Below, piece after piece: positions 16,775 through 24,629 of a DNA stretch of 64,000 nt; positions within the stretch are counted from its first letter, which is position 1; every line of letters begins with the position of its first letter. The position numbers and the translations under genes are program-made. This stretch comes from Streptomyces koelreuteriae (lineage in GTDB: Bacteria > Actinomycetota > Actinomycetes > Streptomycetales > Streptomycetaceae). The notes under the pieces were generated by a model. That model searched no databases. It worked only from the letters and a program-made list of their open reading frames with translations, and had not been told where the DNA came from. Where the stretch lies: NCBI RefSeq assembly GCF_018604545.1, contig NZ_CP075896.1, positions 6,014,001 to 6,078,000 on the forward strand, in the 5' to 3' direction.

Positions 16775-17560
16775 ATGGACCGGAACATGCGCACCGTCGA
16801 CGACGTACTCGCCCTGCTCGACGGGCTGTTCGCACCCGAGGCCGATCGATGGACGGACCGGGGTGCCGACTGGTGGGACGGGTTCTACGCCGACCGTTCC
16901 CGGCCGGTGCCGTTCTTCGTGGCGAAGCCGGACGAGAACCTGGCGAGTTGGGTGGAGCAAGGGAAGACCGGCGGGGGCCGCGCGCTGGAACTCGGGTGCG
17001 GCCCGGGGCGCAACGCGCTGTATCTGGCGGCCCGGGGCTTCGAGGTGGACGCCGTCGACCTGTCCCCGGCGGCCGTCGCATGGGCCGGGGAGCGCGCCCG
17101 GGAGGCAGGGGTGGAGGGCGTACGGTTCCACCTCGGCGACGCGTTCGCCCTCGCCGGTACGGAACTCACCGGGCCGTACGACCTCGTCTACGACTCCGGC
17201 TGCTTCCACCATCTGCCCCCGCACCGGCGGATCAGCTATCGGGCCCTGCTGGAGAACGTCCTGGCGCCCGGGGGCCTGTTCGGCCTCACCTGCTTCGCCG
17301 CCGGGGCCGGAGGGATGGGGTCGGAGCTGTCCGACGCGGACTTCTACCGGGAGGCGGGCGGACTGCGGGGCGGGCTCGCGTACACGCCCGAGTCGCTGCG
17401 GGGGATCTTCTCGGGGCTCACCGACGTAGAACTGCGGCGGATGCGGGACGAGCCGCAGGAGTCGGCGTACTTCGGGGAGAGCTTCCTGTGGACGGCCCTG
17501 TTCCGCCGGGCGGGGGCGCAGGACCCCTCAGAGCCAGCCCTGGCTGCGGGCCTCGCGTAG
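16775..17560 (+). CDS. class I SAM-dependent methyltransferase
   Basis: 261 residues from ATG 16775 with GGAAGGGGG upstream; an in-frame ATG at 16730 would add 15 residues. Motifs: RALELGCGPGRNALYLAARGFEVDAVDLSPAAVAWA (motif I and post-I), YDLVYDSGCFHHLPPHRR (motif IV) and ENVLAPGGLFGLTCFA. The FHHLPPHRR word is typical of the thiopurine/tellurite-resistance-like Methyltransf_25 branch. Its last 33 bases overlap the 3' end of the convergent response-regulator gene. Substrate unknown. Confidence 0.87.
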   Translation: MDRNMRTVDDVLALLDGLFAPEADRWTDRGADWWDGFYADRSRPVPFFVAKPDENLASWVEQGKTGGGRALELGCGPGRNALYLAARGFEVDAVDLSPAAVAWAGERAREAGVEGVRFHLGDAFALAGTELTGPYDLVYDSGCFHHLPPHRRISYRALLENVLAPGGLFGLTCFAAGAGGMGSELSDADFYREAGGLRGGLAYTPESLRGIFSGLTDVELRRMRDEPQESAYFGESFLWTALFRRAGAQDPSEPALAAGLA

Positions 17561-18145
17561 GGCCTCCATGCGGTTGCGGGTGCCCGTCTTGCCGATGGCG
17601 GAGGAGAGGTAGTTGCGGACGGTCGACTCCGACAGATGGAGCCGGGCGGCGATGTCCGCGACGGTCGCCCCGTCCGCCGAGGCCTTGAGGGCGTCGCTCT
17701 CGCGGCCGGTCAGGGGGTTCGGCCCGGCGCTGAGCGCGGCGGTGGCGAGGGCCGGGTCCACCACGGTCTCACCGGCCAGGACACGGCGGATCGCGGCGGC
17801 CAGTTCCTCGACGGGGCCGTCCTTCACGAGGAAGCCGGTGGCTCCCGCCTCCATCGCGCGGCGCAGATAGCCGGGCCGGCCGAACGTCGTGAGGATCAGC
17901 ACGCGGCAGTCCGGGACCCGGGTCCGCAGGTCGGCGGCGGCGTCCAGGCCGCTCCTGCCCGGGAGTTCGATGTCGAGGAGGGCGACGTCGGGGCGGTGGG
18001 CGAGCGCCGCGTCCAGGATCGCGTCACCCGCCGCCACCTGGGCAACGACCTCGATGTCGTCCTCCATGCCGAGCAGCAGCGCGAGCGCGCCGCGCATCAT
18101 GCCCTGGTCCTCCGCGAGCAGTACGCGGACGGGTCTGTCGGTCAC
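17528..18145 (-). CDS. NarL/LuxR-type response regulator
   Basis: 205 residues from GTG 18145. Receiver domain residues 5-120 have acidic pocket E12/D13, phospho-acceptor D58 (VALLDIELPG) and switch Lys in FLVKDG; the C-terminal LuxR helix-turn-helix reads NPLTGRESDALKASADGATVADIAARLHLSESTVRNYLSSAIGKTGTRNRMEA. It should regulate transcription when phosphorylated by a HisKA_3 kinase. Its start overlaps the stop of the pyruvyl-transferase-like gene (GTGA), and the probable kinase lies beyond that gene, an uncommon split arrangement. Confidence 0.93.
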   Translation of the reverse strand: MTDRPVRVLLAEDQGMMRGALALLLGMEDDIEVVAQVAAGDAILDAALAHRPDVALLDIELPGRSGLDAAADLRTRVPDCRVLILTTFGRPGYLRRAMEAGATGFLVKDGPVEELAAAIRRVLAGETVVDPALATAALSAGPNPLTGRESDALKASADGATVADIAARLHLSESTVRNYLSSAIGKTGTRNRMEALREARSQGWL

Positions 18146-19374
18146 GCGCCCAGGGTAGGCCGGACAGGCCGCGGCGAGCCGAGCAGCGAGGTCAGCGTCT
18201 CGGTGAAGGCCGCCGCAGAATGATCGGCGTGCGCGCGGACGCGGGTCGCCACGGCGTCGGCTCCGCCGCCCTCCACGAGCCGCACGACGCGGTCGACGGT
18301 CTGCTCGTGCGGTGCGTGGGTGGACAGGTAGAAGTCCGTCGCGTCGTAGGCCATGTGGAAGACGTGCTTCTTCACATCGCTCAGCGTCAGGTAGTCGTCG
18401 TGGGTCTTCGGCGTCGGCTCGGGCGCGCCGACGCACACCGCCGGGGTGCCGGCGCCCCAGGCGTTGACCGCCAGGTGGTAGGTGTCCGTGATGACCAGCC
18501 GGTAGCGGGGCAGCACCGCCACCAGGTCGCCGATGGTGTGCTTGCCCGGGCGGGCCGCGATGTGACCGAGCGGCGCGGGGACGTCCCGGTCGAACCAGGG
18601 CAGCCACTCCAGCGGGGCGCCCAGGCGGTCGGACAGGTCCTGGCAGGCGGCGGGCAGCCAGTCGGGGACGGGCGTCCTGGCGCCGAGGAACACACCGATC
18701 GCCCCGCCCTCCGGGAGGGACCGGGACCAGTCGGTGGTGGGGAGGTGGTCGAGGTCGCCGGGGCGGGACAGCAGCGCCGCGTCCGAACCGAAGTGGTCGG
18801 TCGTACGGTCCCCGCGCAGATGCGTGATCTTCGCCGCGGAGAGCGGGTCACGCACCCAGGTGCGGTGGCCTCGCGTCACCAGACGTGAGAACAGGGGGCC
18901 GTACTCCTTGTCCTCGTAGTCGGACTGCGTGTTGTGCAGGATGGTGCCGCCGTAGCTGAGGGTCCGCGCGAGGAGCTCGTCGGGCTGGTCCGCGAAGAGC
19001 AGGGTCCGGTTCAGCAGGGCCCGGGCGGCGTCCCGGTCCGCGGCGAAACCGAAGTCGAGCAGACGGTTCGTCGCGTCCTGTGCCAGATAGTGCCGGGTGT
19101 GCAGGAAGTCGCCCCAGAAGACGACCGCGTCATGGTCGCGGAGCGTGTCGAGGTGCTCGGCCAGCGGCCGGAAGCGGAACGGGAAGTCGGTGCCTCGCGC
19201 GCACTCCCGCAGCGGCACGGTCTCCGGCGTGTGCAGAGTGAACCAGTCGGCCTCCACCTCGTGGCCCTCGGCGGCCATCCGCCGCCGCAGCGACTCGAAC
19301 GCCAAGTCGACGGTCAGCATCCCGGTGTTGCGATACCCGATGTTCGGCGCGGTGATGACAGCGACGCGTCCCAT
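18142..19374 (-). CDS. polysaccharide pyruvyl transferase-like protein
   Basis: 410 residues from ATG 19374 (ATG 19383 is three codons longer). N-terminal VAVITAPNIGYRNTGMLTVDLAFESLRRRM resembles the NxGD-type Rossmann start of PF04230 enzymes. Then come AVVFWGDFLHTRHYL, GGAIGVFLGARTPVPDW, RYRLVITDTYHLAVNAWGAGTPAVCVG (the SxRxH/TxTxH-like sugar-binding half) and the end. PF04230 proteins transfer pyruvate ketals to cell-wall or exopolysaccharide sugars. The gene is wedged between kinase and response regulator, and its stop overlaps the regulator start, so they are translationally coupled. Confidence 0.78.
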   Translation of the reverse strand: MGRVAVITAPNIGYRNTGMLTVDLAFESLRRRMAAEGHEVEADWFTLHTPETVPLRECARGTDFPFRFRPLAEHLDTLRDHDAVVFWGDFLHTRHYLAQDATNRLLDFGFAADRDAARALLNRTLLFADQPDELLARTLSYGGTILHNTQSDYEDKEYGPLFSRLVTRGHRTWVRDPLSAAKITHLRGDRTTDHFGSDAALLSRPGDLDHLPTTDWSRSLPEGGAIGVFLGARTPVPDWLPAACQDLSDRLGAPLEWLPWFDRDVPAPLGHIAARPGKHTIGDLVAVLPRYRLVITDTYHLAVNAWGAGTPAVCVGAPEPTPKTHDDYLTLSDVKKHVFHMAYDATDFYLSTHAPHEQTVDRVVRLVEGGGADAVATRVRAHADHSAAAFTETLTSLLGSPRPVRPTLGA

Positions 19375-19519
19375 GTGCCCCATTTCCCCCAGCAGTTGCC
19401 CACGCCTCGAGATACGGCGCGACCCGTCGGCCAACGTACACGGGGGTGTTCTTCGGCAGGGGGCCTGCCCCCGGTGGGCGGAGGGGGCCTGCCTGCCTCC
19501 GGCGGGCGGAGGGAGCGGC

Positions 19520-19795
19520 GGGGGCGCCTGCCGCCGGGGCGGTGAACGCTCACGCCGGTGCCGCCACCGCCGGGCGGCGAACGGTCACGTCGGTTCCGCA
19601 TCGCCGGGCGGCGAACCGTGGCGCCGGTGCTGCCACCACCGGGCGGCGAAGGCTCACGCCGGTTCCGCCACCGCCGGGCGGCGAACCGTCACGCCGATTC
19701 CGGCACCGCCGGGCGGCGAACCCATAGCGTCGGTTCCGCGACCGCCGGACAGCGAACCCGTCACACCGCTTCCGCCACCGCCGCGCGCGTATCCG
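19520..19795. repeat. 35-bp minisatellite, about eight units
   Basis: Units centre on GGGCGGCGAA at 19537 (variant), 19572, 19606, 19641, 19676, 19711, 19747 (variant) and about 19782 (degenerate), a period of 34-36 bp. The consensus is roughly GTTCCGCCACCGCCGGGCGG followed by CGAACCGTCACGCCG; each unit contains the small palindrome CCGCCGGGCGG. The array fills the space between kinase and pyruvyl-transferase genes and its last unit enters the 3' end of the kinase gene (stop at 19761). Upstream, 19440-19520 is a related G/C-rich purine-pyrimidine stretch. Frames crossing the array are not convincing genes. Confidence 0.85.
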
Positions 19796-21044
19796 CCCTC
19801 TCGACATCGAGCGGCAGTTCCGCCGTCACCGCGAATCCGCCCTTGGCCCGAGGCCTCGCCGTCAGCGATCCGCCCGCCACCGCGAGCCGCTCCGTCAGCC
19901 CGGTAAGCCCCGTGCCGCCGAGTCCACCGGAACCCCGGGGCCCGCTCACGGCCCCGAGCTCACCACCGACCGCGCCACCCTCAGCAACCACCCCCACCCC
20001 GTCATCGACCACAGACACCCGCACCCGCACCCGCTCCCCGTCCACCCCCGCCAGCGCGATGTCGCAACGCTCCGCCCCGCTGTGCCGTACGACGTTCGTG
20101 ACCGCCTCCCGCACCACCCAGCCCAGCAGGGCCTCGGTCTGCGGTCCGAGCGGTGGGCCGGTGCGGGACACGGTCAGGGCGATGCCCGCCGCCGTCAGGA
20201 CCGAGTGCGCGCGGTCGAGTTCCGTGTCGAGGCTGCCCTGGCGGTAGCCCGTCACGGCCTCGCGGATCTCCGTCAGGGCCTGGCGGCCCACGGCCTCGAT
20301 ATCCGTGATCTGGGCCAGCGCCGCGTCCAGGTCGCGGGCGGCCAGGCGGCGGGCCGCCTCCGACTTCACGACGATCACCGACATCGTGTGCCCGAGCAGA
20401 TCGTGCAGGTCCCGGGAGAAACGGAGCCGTTCCTTCTCGACCGCCCGGCGGGCCAGCTCCTCACGGGCGGCGCGCAGCTCCCGTACGGCCTCGGAGAGCC
20501 GGATGATCGCGGCCGTCACCATGGCCGAGATCCATGTGGCGTACGCGATGTCGAGGCCGCCCCAGCCGTCGTGGTAGCAGGACACCGCACCCGCCAGCAC
20601 CGCCACGGCCGTACCGGCGGGCCGCAGATGCGACAGCCGCAAGGCCGCGCCCGTGGCGAGTCCGAGCAGGGGGAAGAACAGCAGCCAGGTGCCGCCGTAG
20701 CCCGCGCCGAGCGCGCACGTCACGGCCGCCAGCACCGCGAGCGCCACCCGCGTGGAGAGGGCCTCGCGCTTCTCCCGGTCGAAGGCGCGGAACGCCACGT
20801 AGATGTACAGCGAGTTGAACCCGAACAGGCCCAGCCCGCCGATCCACGGGTCCGTCGTCCGGTCCTGGAAGAGGTTGGAGAACGCGCCCATCCCCATCAG
20901 CAGCCAGGGCAGCAGCGTGAAACCGCTGGGCGGCGGGCCGGGGCTCTCGGTGTCCGTGGCGTGCCGGCGCCGGTGCTTCCTGGCCTGCCGGGCGGCCGAC
21001 CGTGTCGCCTCGACGTGGCACCCGACCTTGCTCGTCCAGGACAT
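19761..21044 (-). CDS. sensor histidine kinase, HisKA_3 family
   Basis: 427 residues; ATG 21044 with GGAGG 8 nt upstream beats the in-frame ATG 21068. N-terminal half: about five membrane helices between residues 42 and 182. Dimerisation/phosphorylation box RLRFSRDLHDLLGHTMSVI with H214, then the HATPase domain (VVREAVTNVVRHSGAERC N-box, VVDDGVGV, and G-box GGTGLTGLTERLAVAGG). The C-terminal tail is encoded partly in the minisatellite. The natural partner is the response regulator at 17528, about 1.6 kb further along the same strand. Signal unknown. Confidence 0.92.
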   Translation of the reverse strand: MSWTSKVGCHVEATRSAARQARKHRRRHATDTESPGPPPSGFTLLPWLLMGMGAFSNLFQDRTTDPWIGGLGLFGFNSLYIYVAFRAFDREKREALSTRVALAVLAAVTCALGAGYGGTWLLFFPLLGLATGAALRLSHLRPAGTAVAVLAGAVSCYHDGWGGLDIAYATWISAMVTAAIIRLSEAVRELRAAREELARRAVEKERLRFSRDLHDLLGHTMSVIVVKSEAARRLAARDLDAALAQITDIEAVGRQALTEIREAVTGYRQGSLDTELDRAHSVLTAAGIALTVSRTGPPLGPQTEALLGWVVREAVTNVVRHSGAERCDIALAGVDGERVRVRVSVVDDGVGVVAEGGAVGGELGAVSGPRGSGGLGGTGLTGLTERLAVAGGSLTARPRAKGGFAVTAELPLDVERADTRAAVAEAV

Positions 21045-21350
21045 GTCCCCGCCTCCGCTCGTGGTCATGTCGGTGACGCTACGGATCCGCCGCCCCCGGC
21101 GGCAGAGGCGGTTGTACGGAGTCCGGCAGGACGAATGTCACCGGTGTCCGCCCTCCCGGAACCCCGGCATCTGACACGACGTCAGGAGGCTTCACAACTC
21201 CGCGGGCCTGGGCTATACAGAGGTCGCAGGACTGGAACGCGTTCCAGTTCGGTCCCAGACGGCCTCGGTGCGGCCGACGGTGCGGACGGCCGTGCCGAGG
21301 TCTCTTCCACGGCGATGCCGAGGCCCTTTCCCACGGCGATCAGGAGCCCC
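21045..21350. other. divergent promoter region, kinase and MaoC operon
   Basis: 306 bp without a gene. It contains the KstR-like palindrome at 21231-21248 on the MaoC side. On the kinase side I see no clear operator; the GGAGG ribosome site of the kinase is at about 21053-21057. Confidence 0.6.
21231..21248. promoter_or_regulatory. perfect 18-bp palindrome of KstR type upstream of MaoC operon
   Basis: ACTGGAACGCGTTCCAGT is a perfect palindrome and its core TGGAACGCGTTCCA is an exact match to TNNAACNNGTTNNA. It lies 103 bp before the first gene of the MaoC/dehydrogenase/SDR operon. The likely binder is the KstR-like TetR protein encoded 16 kb away; this is inference. Confidence 0.7.
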
Positions 21351-22208
21351 ATGCCCATCGACGCAGCCAAGGCGCTCGCCGCCGAGCCCCGGACCGGCGA
21401 GATCACCTGGGACCACAGGGACGTGCAGCTCTACCACCTCGGCATCGGCGCGGGCACCCCCGCCACCGACCCCGACGAGCTGCGCTACACCCTGGAGTCC
21501 CGGCTGCACGTCCTGCCGAGCTTCGCCACGGTCGCGGGCGGCGGAAAGCCCGGGGTGACCGGCGGGCTGTCCATGCCCGGCATCGAGGTCGACCTCGCCC
21601 GGGTCCTGCACGGCGGCCAGAGCCTCGTCCTCCACCGGCCCCTCCCGGCGACGGGCACCGCCACCGCCACCAACCGGGTCGCCGCCGTGTACGACAAGGG
21701 CAAGGCGGCCGTCCTGGTCCTGCGGACCGAAGTCGGCGACGCCGACGGCCCGTTGTGGACCAACGACGCCCAGATCTTCATCCGGGGCGAGGGCGGCTGG
21801 GGCGGCGACCGCGGCCCCTCCGCCCGGCTCGACCCGCCCGCCGGTGAGCCGGACCGGATCGTCGAGCGGCCCGTCCGCGAGGACCAGGCCTTCCTCTACC
21901 GCCTCTCCGGCGACTGGAACCCCCTGCACGCCGACCCCGAGTTCGCCAAGGTCGCCGGATTCGAGCGGCCCATCCTGCACGGGCTGTGCACCTACGGCAT
22001 CACGCTCAAGGCCGTCGTCGACACCCTCCTCGACGGGGATGTGACCCGGGTGCGGACGTACACCACCCGGTTCGCCGGAGTCGTGTACCCGGGGGAGACC
22101 CTGCGGATCCGTATGTGGCACCAGCCCGAGTCCACACGCGTGGCCGTCAGCGCCGCCGAGCGGGAGGACGCGCCCGTCCTCGCCGACACCATCGTCGAAC
22201 ACACCTGA
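21351..22208 (+). CDS. MaoC-family enoyl-CoA hydratase (double hot-dog)
   Basis: 285 residues from ATG 21351 with GGAG 5 nt upstream. The N-terminal hot-dog half (ITWDHRDVQLYHLGIGAG, LPSFATVAGG) and C-terminal catalytic half with hydratase 2 motif (YRLSGDWNPLHADPEFAKVAGFERPILHGLCTYG; catalytic Asp and His) match eukaryote-like MFE-2 hydratases and mycobacterial steroid-degrading MaoC proteins. It hydrates a 2-enoyl-CoA to the (3R)-hydroxyacyl-CoA in the cytoplasm. First gene of a three-gene operon whose other members could oxidise the product. Confidence 0.92.
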   Translation: MPIDAAKALAAEPRTGEITWDHRDVQLYHLGIGAGTPATDPDELRYTLESRLHVLPSFATVAGGGKPGVTGGLSMPGIEVDLARVLHGGQSLVLHRPLPATGTATATNRVAAVYDKGKAAVLVLRTEVGDADGPLWTNDAQIFIRGEGGWGGDRGPSARLDPPAGEPDRIVERPVREDQAFLYRLSGDWNPLHADPEFAKVAGFERPILHGLCTYGITLKAVVDTLLDGDVTRVRTYTTRFAGVVYPGETLRIRMWHQPESTRVAVSAAEREDAPVLADTIVEHT

Positions 22209-22256
22209 GTCCACAACGATGTCGAGTCCAGCACGCCGTACGAGGGGAGCCGCACC

Positions 22257-23333
22257 ATGCGCGCAGCCGTACTGCACGAGATCGGCCAGGACAAACTGGA
22301 GGTCCTCGACGACGTCGAGGCGGTGGGGTTCGGACCCGGCAAGGTGCGGATCAGGGTGCGCGCCACGGGGCTGTGCCACTCGGACCTGTCCGCGATGAGC
22401 GGGGTGCTGCCGCAGCCCGCGCCGTTCGTGCCCGGGCACGAGGGAGCGGGGGAGATCCTCGAAGTCGGCGAGGGCGTAGGCCACTTGAAGGCCGGTGACC
22501 GGGTCGTCGTCTGCTGGCTGCCCGCCTGCGGCGCCTGTCCCGCCTGCAAGCGCGGCCAGACCGAACTGTGCCTCGCCGGGTTCATGAACGCCGGCACGCC
22601 CAACTTCAAGCGCCCCGGCGGGGACGTCTTCGGCTTCGCCGGCACCGGCACCTTCACCGAGGAGGTCGTCGTCGACGCCGGCTGCGCGGTGCCGATACCC
22701 GACGACGTGCCGTTCGACATCGCCGCGCTCATCGGCTGCGGCGTGACGACCGGGCTGGGCGCCGCGCTCAACACCGCCGACGTGGAGGCCGGTTCGTCGG
22801 TCGCCGTCATCGGGTGCGGAGGCGTCGGCATCTCCGTGATCCAGGGCGCCCGGCTGCGGGGCGCCGCCGAGATCGTCGCCGTCGACCCCATCGCCTCCCG
22901 CCGAGAGAGCGCGCTCAAGTTCGGCGCCACCAGAGCGATCTCCCCGGACGAACTCCCCGACGCCAAGCAGCAGGTCACCGCCGGTGAGGGCTTCGACTAC
23001 GTCTTCGAGGTCGTCGGCAAGTCGGCCACGGCACGGACCGCGTACGACACCACCCGGCGCGGCGGCACCCTCGTCGTGGTCGGCGCGGGCGCCATGGACG
23101 ACTCCCTCCAGCTCAACATGTTCGAGCTGTTCTTCGACGAGAAGCGCATACTCCCCTCCATGTACGGCGGCGGAGACGTCCTGCGCTCCTACGAACGCAC
23201 CATCGCCCTGTGGCGCGCCGGCCGGGTCGACCTGGCGGGCCTGATCACCCACCGGGTCCCGTTCGCCGACGTCAACGAGGCCCTGGACCAGATGCGGACC
23301 GGGACCGCCCTGCGTACCTGCATCGAGATGTGA
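22257..23333 (+). CDS. zinc-dependent medium-chain alcohol dehydrogenase
   Basis: 358 residues, ATG with GAGGGGAG upstream. Catalytic zinc ligands Cys40 (TGLCHSD), His61/Glu62 (PGHEGAG); structural zinc cysteines 91, 94, 97 and 105 (CGACPACKRGQTELC); NAD site VAVIGCGGVGISVIQGARL. This is a class III/aryl-alcohol-type MDR enzyme. It oxidises an alcohol to the aldehyde or ketone with NAD. It is flanked by MaoC and SDR genes with gaps of 48 and 11 bp, indicating one transcript; the aldehyde dehydrogenase at 2119 could act next, since both promoters carry KstR-like sites. Confidence 0.92.
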   Translation: MRAAVLHEIGQDKLEVLDDVEAVGFGPGKVRIRVRATGLCHSDLSAMSGVLPQPAPFVPGHEGAGEILEVGEGVGHLKAGDRVVVCWLPACGACPACKRGQTELCLAGFMNAGTPNFKRPGGDVFGFAGTGTFTEEVVVDAGCAVPIPDDVPFDIAALIGCGVTTGLGAALNTADVEAGSSVAVIGCGGVGISVIQGARLRGAAEIVAVDPIASRRESALKFGATRAISPDELPDAKQQVTAGEGFDYVFEVVGKSATARTAYDTTRRGGTLVVVGAGAMDDSLQLNMFELFFDEKRILPSMYGGGDVLRSYERTIALWRAGRVDLAGLITHRVPFADVNEALDQMRTGTALRTCIEM

Positions 23334-23344
23334 GGACGTCCACC

Positions 23345-24286
23345 ATGACGCTGCCTCTCCAGGGACTGTCCGCCGTCGTCACGGGCGCGGGCCGCGGGCT
23401 AGGCCGGGCCGACGCGCTGGAACTCGCCCGGCTCGGCGCCGCCGTGGTCGTCAACGACTACGGGCAGCCGGGCCGCGACGGCAGCGGCGAGGCCTCCGCC
23501 GGGCCCGCCGAGGAGGTCGCCGCCGAGATCCGGGCGACGGGCGGAACCGCCCTCGCGCACACCGGTGACGTCTCCGACTTCCGGCAGGCCGGCGAACTGG
23601 TCGAGTCGGCCGTCGCCGCGTTCGGCAAGCTCGACATCCTCGTCAACAACGCGGGCATCCTGCGCGACCGCATGGTGTTCTCGATGGCCGAGGAGGAGTG
23701 GGACTCCGTAATCCGGGTGCACCTCAAGGGCCACTTCAACACCACCCGGTACGCCGCCGCCCACTGGCGGGAGCGGTCCAAGCGGGCCGGGGCGCCGGTG
23801 TACGGGCGGATCGTGAACACCTCCTCGGAGGCGTTCCTCGCCGGTTCCGCCGGGCAGCCCAACTACGCGGCGGCCAAGGGCGGGATCGTCGGCCTCACCA
23901 CCTCCACGGCCCTCGCCCTCGGCAAGTACGGCGTGACGGCCAACGCGATCTGTCCCCGCGCCCGCACCCGGATGACCGAGGACGTCTTCGCGGGCGTCGA
24001 GGGCGCCTGTGGCACCGGCCTCGACCCGCTCGCCCCCGAGCATGTCGCCCCGCTCGTCGGCTATCTGGCCGCGCCCGCCGCCGCCCGGGTGAACGGGCAG
24101 CTCCTCGTGGTGCACGGCGGGATGGTCGCCGTCGTCGAACGACCCCGGGTCGCCGCCAAGTTCGACAGCAAGCAGGACACCTTCACGTACGACGAACTGG
24201 ACGCCGTCCTCGGGCCGTACTACGCGGACCGGCCGGAGGGGGAGACCTTCGCGGCGGCGGAGGTGCTGGGACTGAAACGCGGCTGA
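23345..24286 (+). CDS. short-chain dehydrogenase (3-hydroxyacyl-CoA/17-beta-HSD4-like)
   Basis: 313 residues; ATG 23345 with GAGG upstream. Cofactor site VVTGAGRGLGRADALELARLGAAVVVNDYG, NNAG at ILVNNAGILRDRMVF, catalytic Ser (VNTSSEA) and Tyr/Lys (PNYAAAKGG). The long N-terminal loop after NDYG and the length are typical of the dehydrogenase part of multifunctional enzyme type 2 and of mycobacterial Hsd4A-like enzymes in steroid side-chain breakdown. It oxidises the (3R)-hydroxyacyl-CoA made by the MaoC protein. A strong terminator follows. Confidence 0.92.
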   Translation: MTLPLQGLSAVVTGAGRGLGRADALELARLGAAVVVNDYGQPGRDGSGEASAGPAEEVAAEIRATGGTALAHTGDVSDFRQAGELVESAVAAFGKLDILVNNAGILRDRMVFSMAEEEWDSVIRVHLKGHFNTTRYAAAHWRERSKRAGAPVYGRIVNTSSEAFLAGSAGQPNYAAAKGGIVGLTTSTALALGKYGVTANAICPRARTRMTEDVFAGVEGACGTGLDPLAPEHVAPLVGYLAAPAAARVNGQLLVVHGGMVAVVERPRVAAKFDSKQDTFTYDELDAVLGPYYADRPEGETFAAAEVLGLKRG

Positions 24287-24293
24287 GGAACGC

Positions 24294-24333
24294 CGAACGG
24301 CCCCGCCCGCCATATCAGGGGTGGGGCCGTTCG
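24294..24333 (+). terminator. hairpin terminator after the MaoC operon
   Basis: CGAACGGCCCC (24294-24304) and GGGGCCGTTCG (24323-24333) form a perfect 11-bp stem. It ends the SDR transcript and also lies just beyond the stop (24357) of the leftward small gene, so it may serve both strands. Confidence 0.85.
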
Positions 24334-24356
24334 CTGTTCAGGGCACTGACGTTTCG

Positions 24357-24524
24357 TCAGGCCGCCGTCTCGGTCTGCTCGGTCTCCGCCACCGGCTTGC
24401 GGTGGCGACCGCGCGGAGCCGTCTCGCCGTCGTGCGTGGAGACCTCACCACGGTGCCGGCCGTGGCCGGCGGAAGTCTCCTGGACGTCGTCAGCATGCAA
24501 CTGGTTCGTGCCGGCGTCGCTCAT
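24357..24524 (-). CDS. small hydrophilic His/Arg-rich protein (55 aa)
   Basis: An ORF of 55 residues beginning MSDAGTNQLHADDVQETSAG and continuing HGRHRGEVSTHDGETAPRGR, ending in a Glu/Thr-rich tail TEQTETAA. Composition is strongly polar, with repeated HGRHRG/PRGRHRK words and no membrane segment. The ribosome site is weak (GGGTGA about 12 nt upstream). Codon third positions are mostly G/C and the protein looks like a conserved Streptomyces small protein, but I do not recognise a function. The beta-propeller-like gene at 24630 is transcribed towards it and may read into it. Confidence 0.6.
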   Translation of the reverse strand: MSDAGTNQLHADDVQETSAGHGRHRGEVSTHDGETAPRGRHRKPVAETEQTETAA

Positions 24525-24629
24525 CGGATGGAATTCACCCCGTCAACATGATCTTTCTTACAGCCGGGCGAGTGTAACCGGCACCCCTCACCCGTGATCC
24601 AGGCGGCCACGCCAACCGGCACTAGTTCG

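Noticed and set aside
19520..19795. Tandem array considered as CRISPR
   Set aside because: Units are contiguous with no unique spacers, period 35 bp throughout, and no cas genes nearby; it is a minisatellite.
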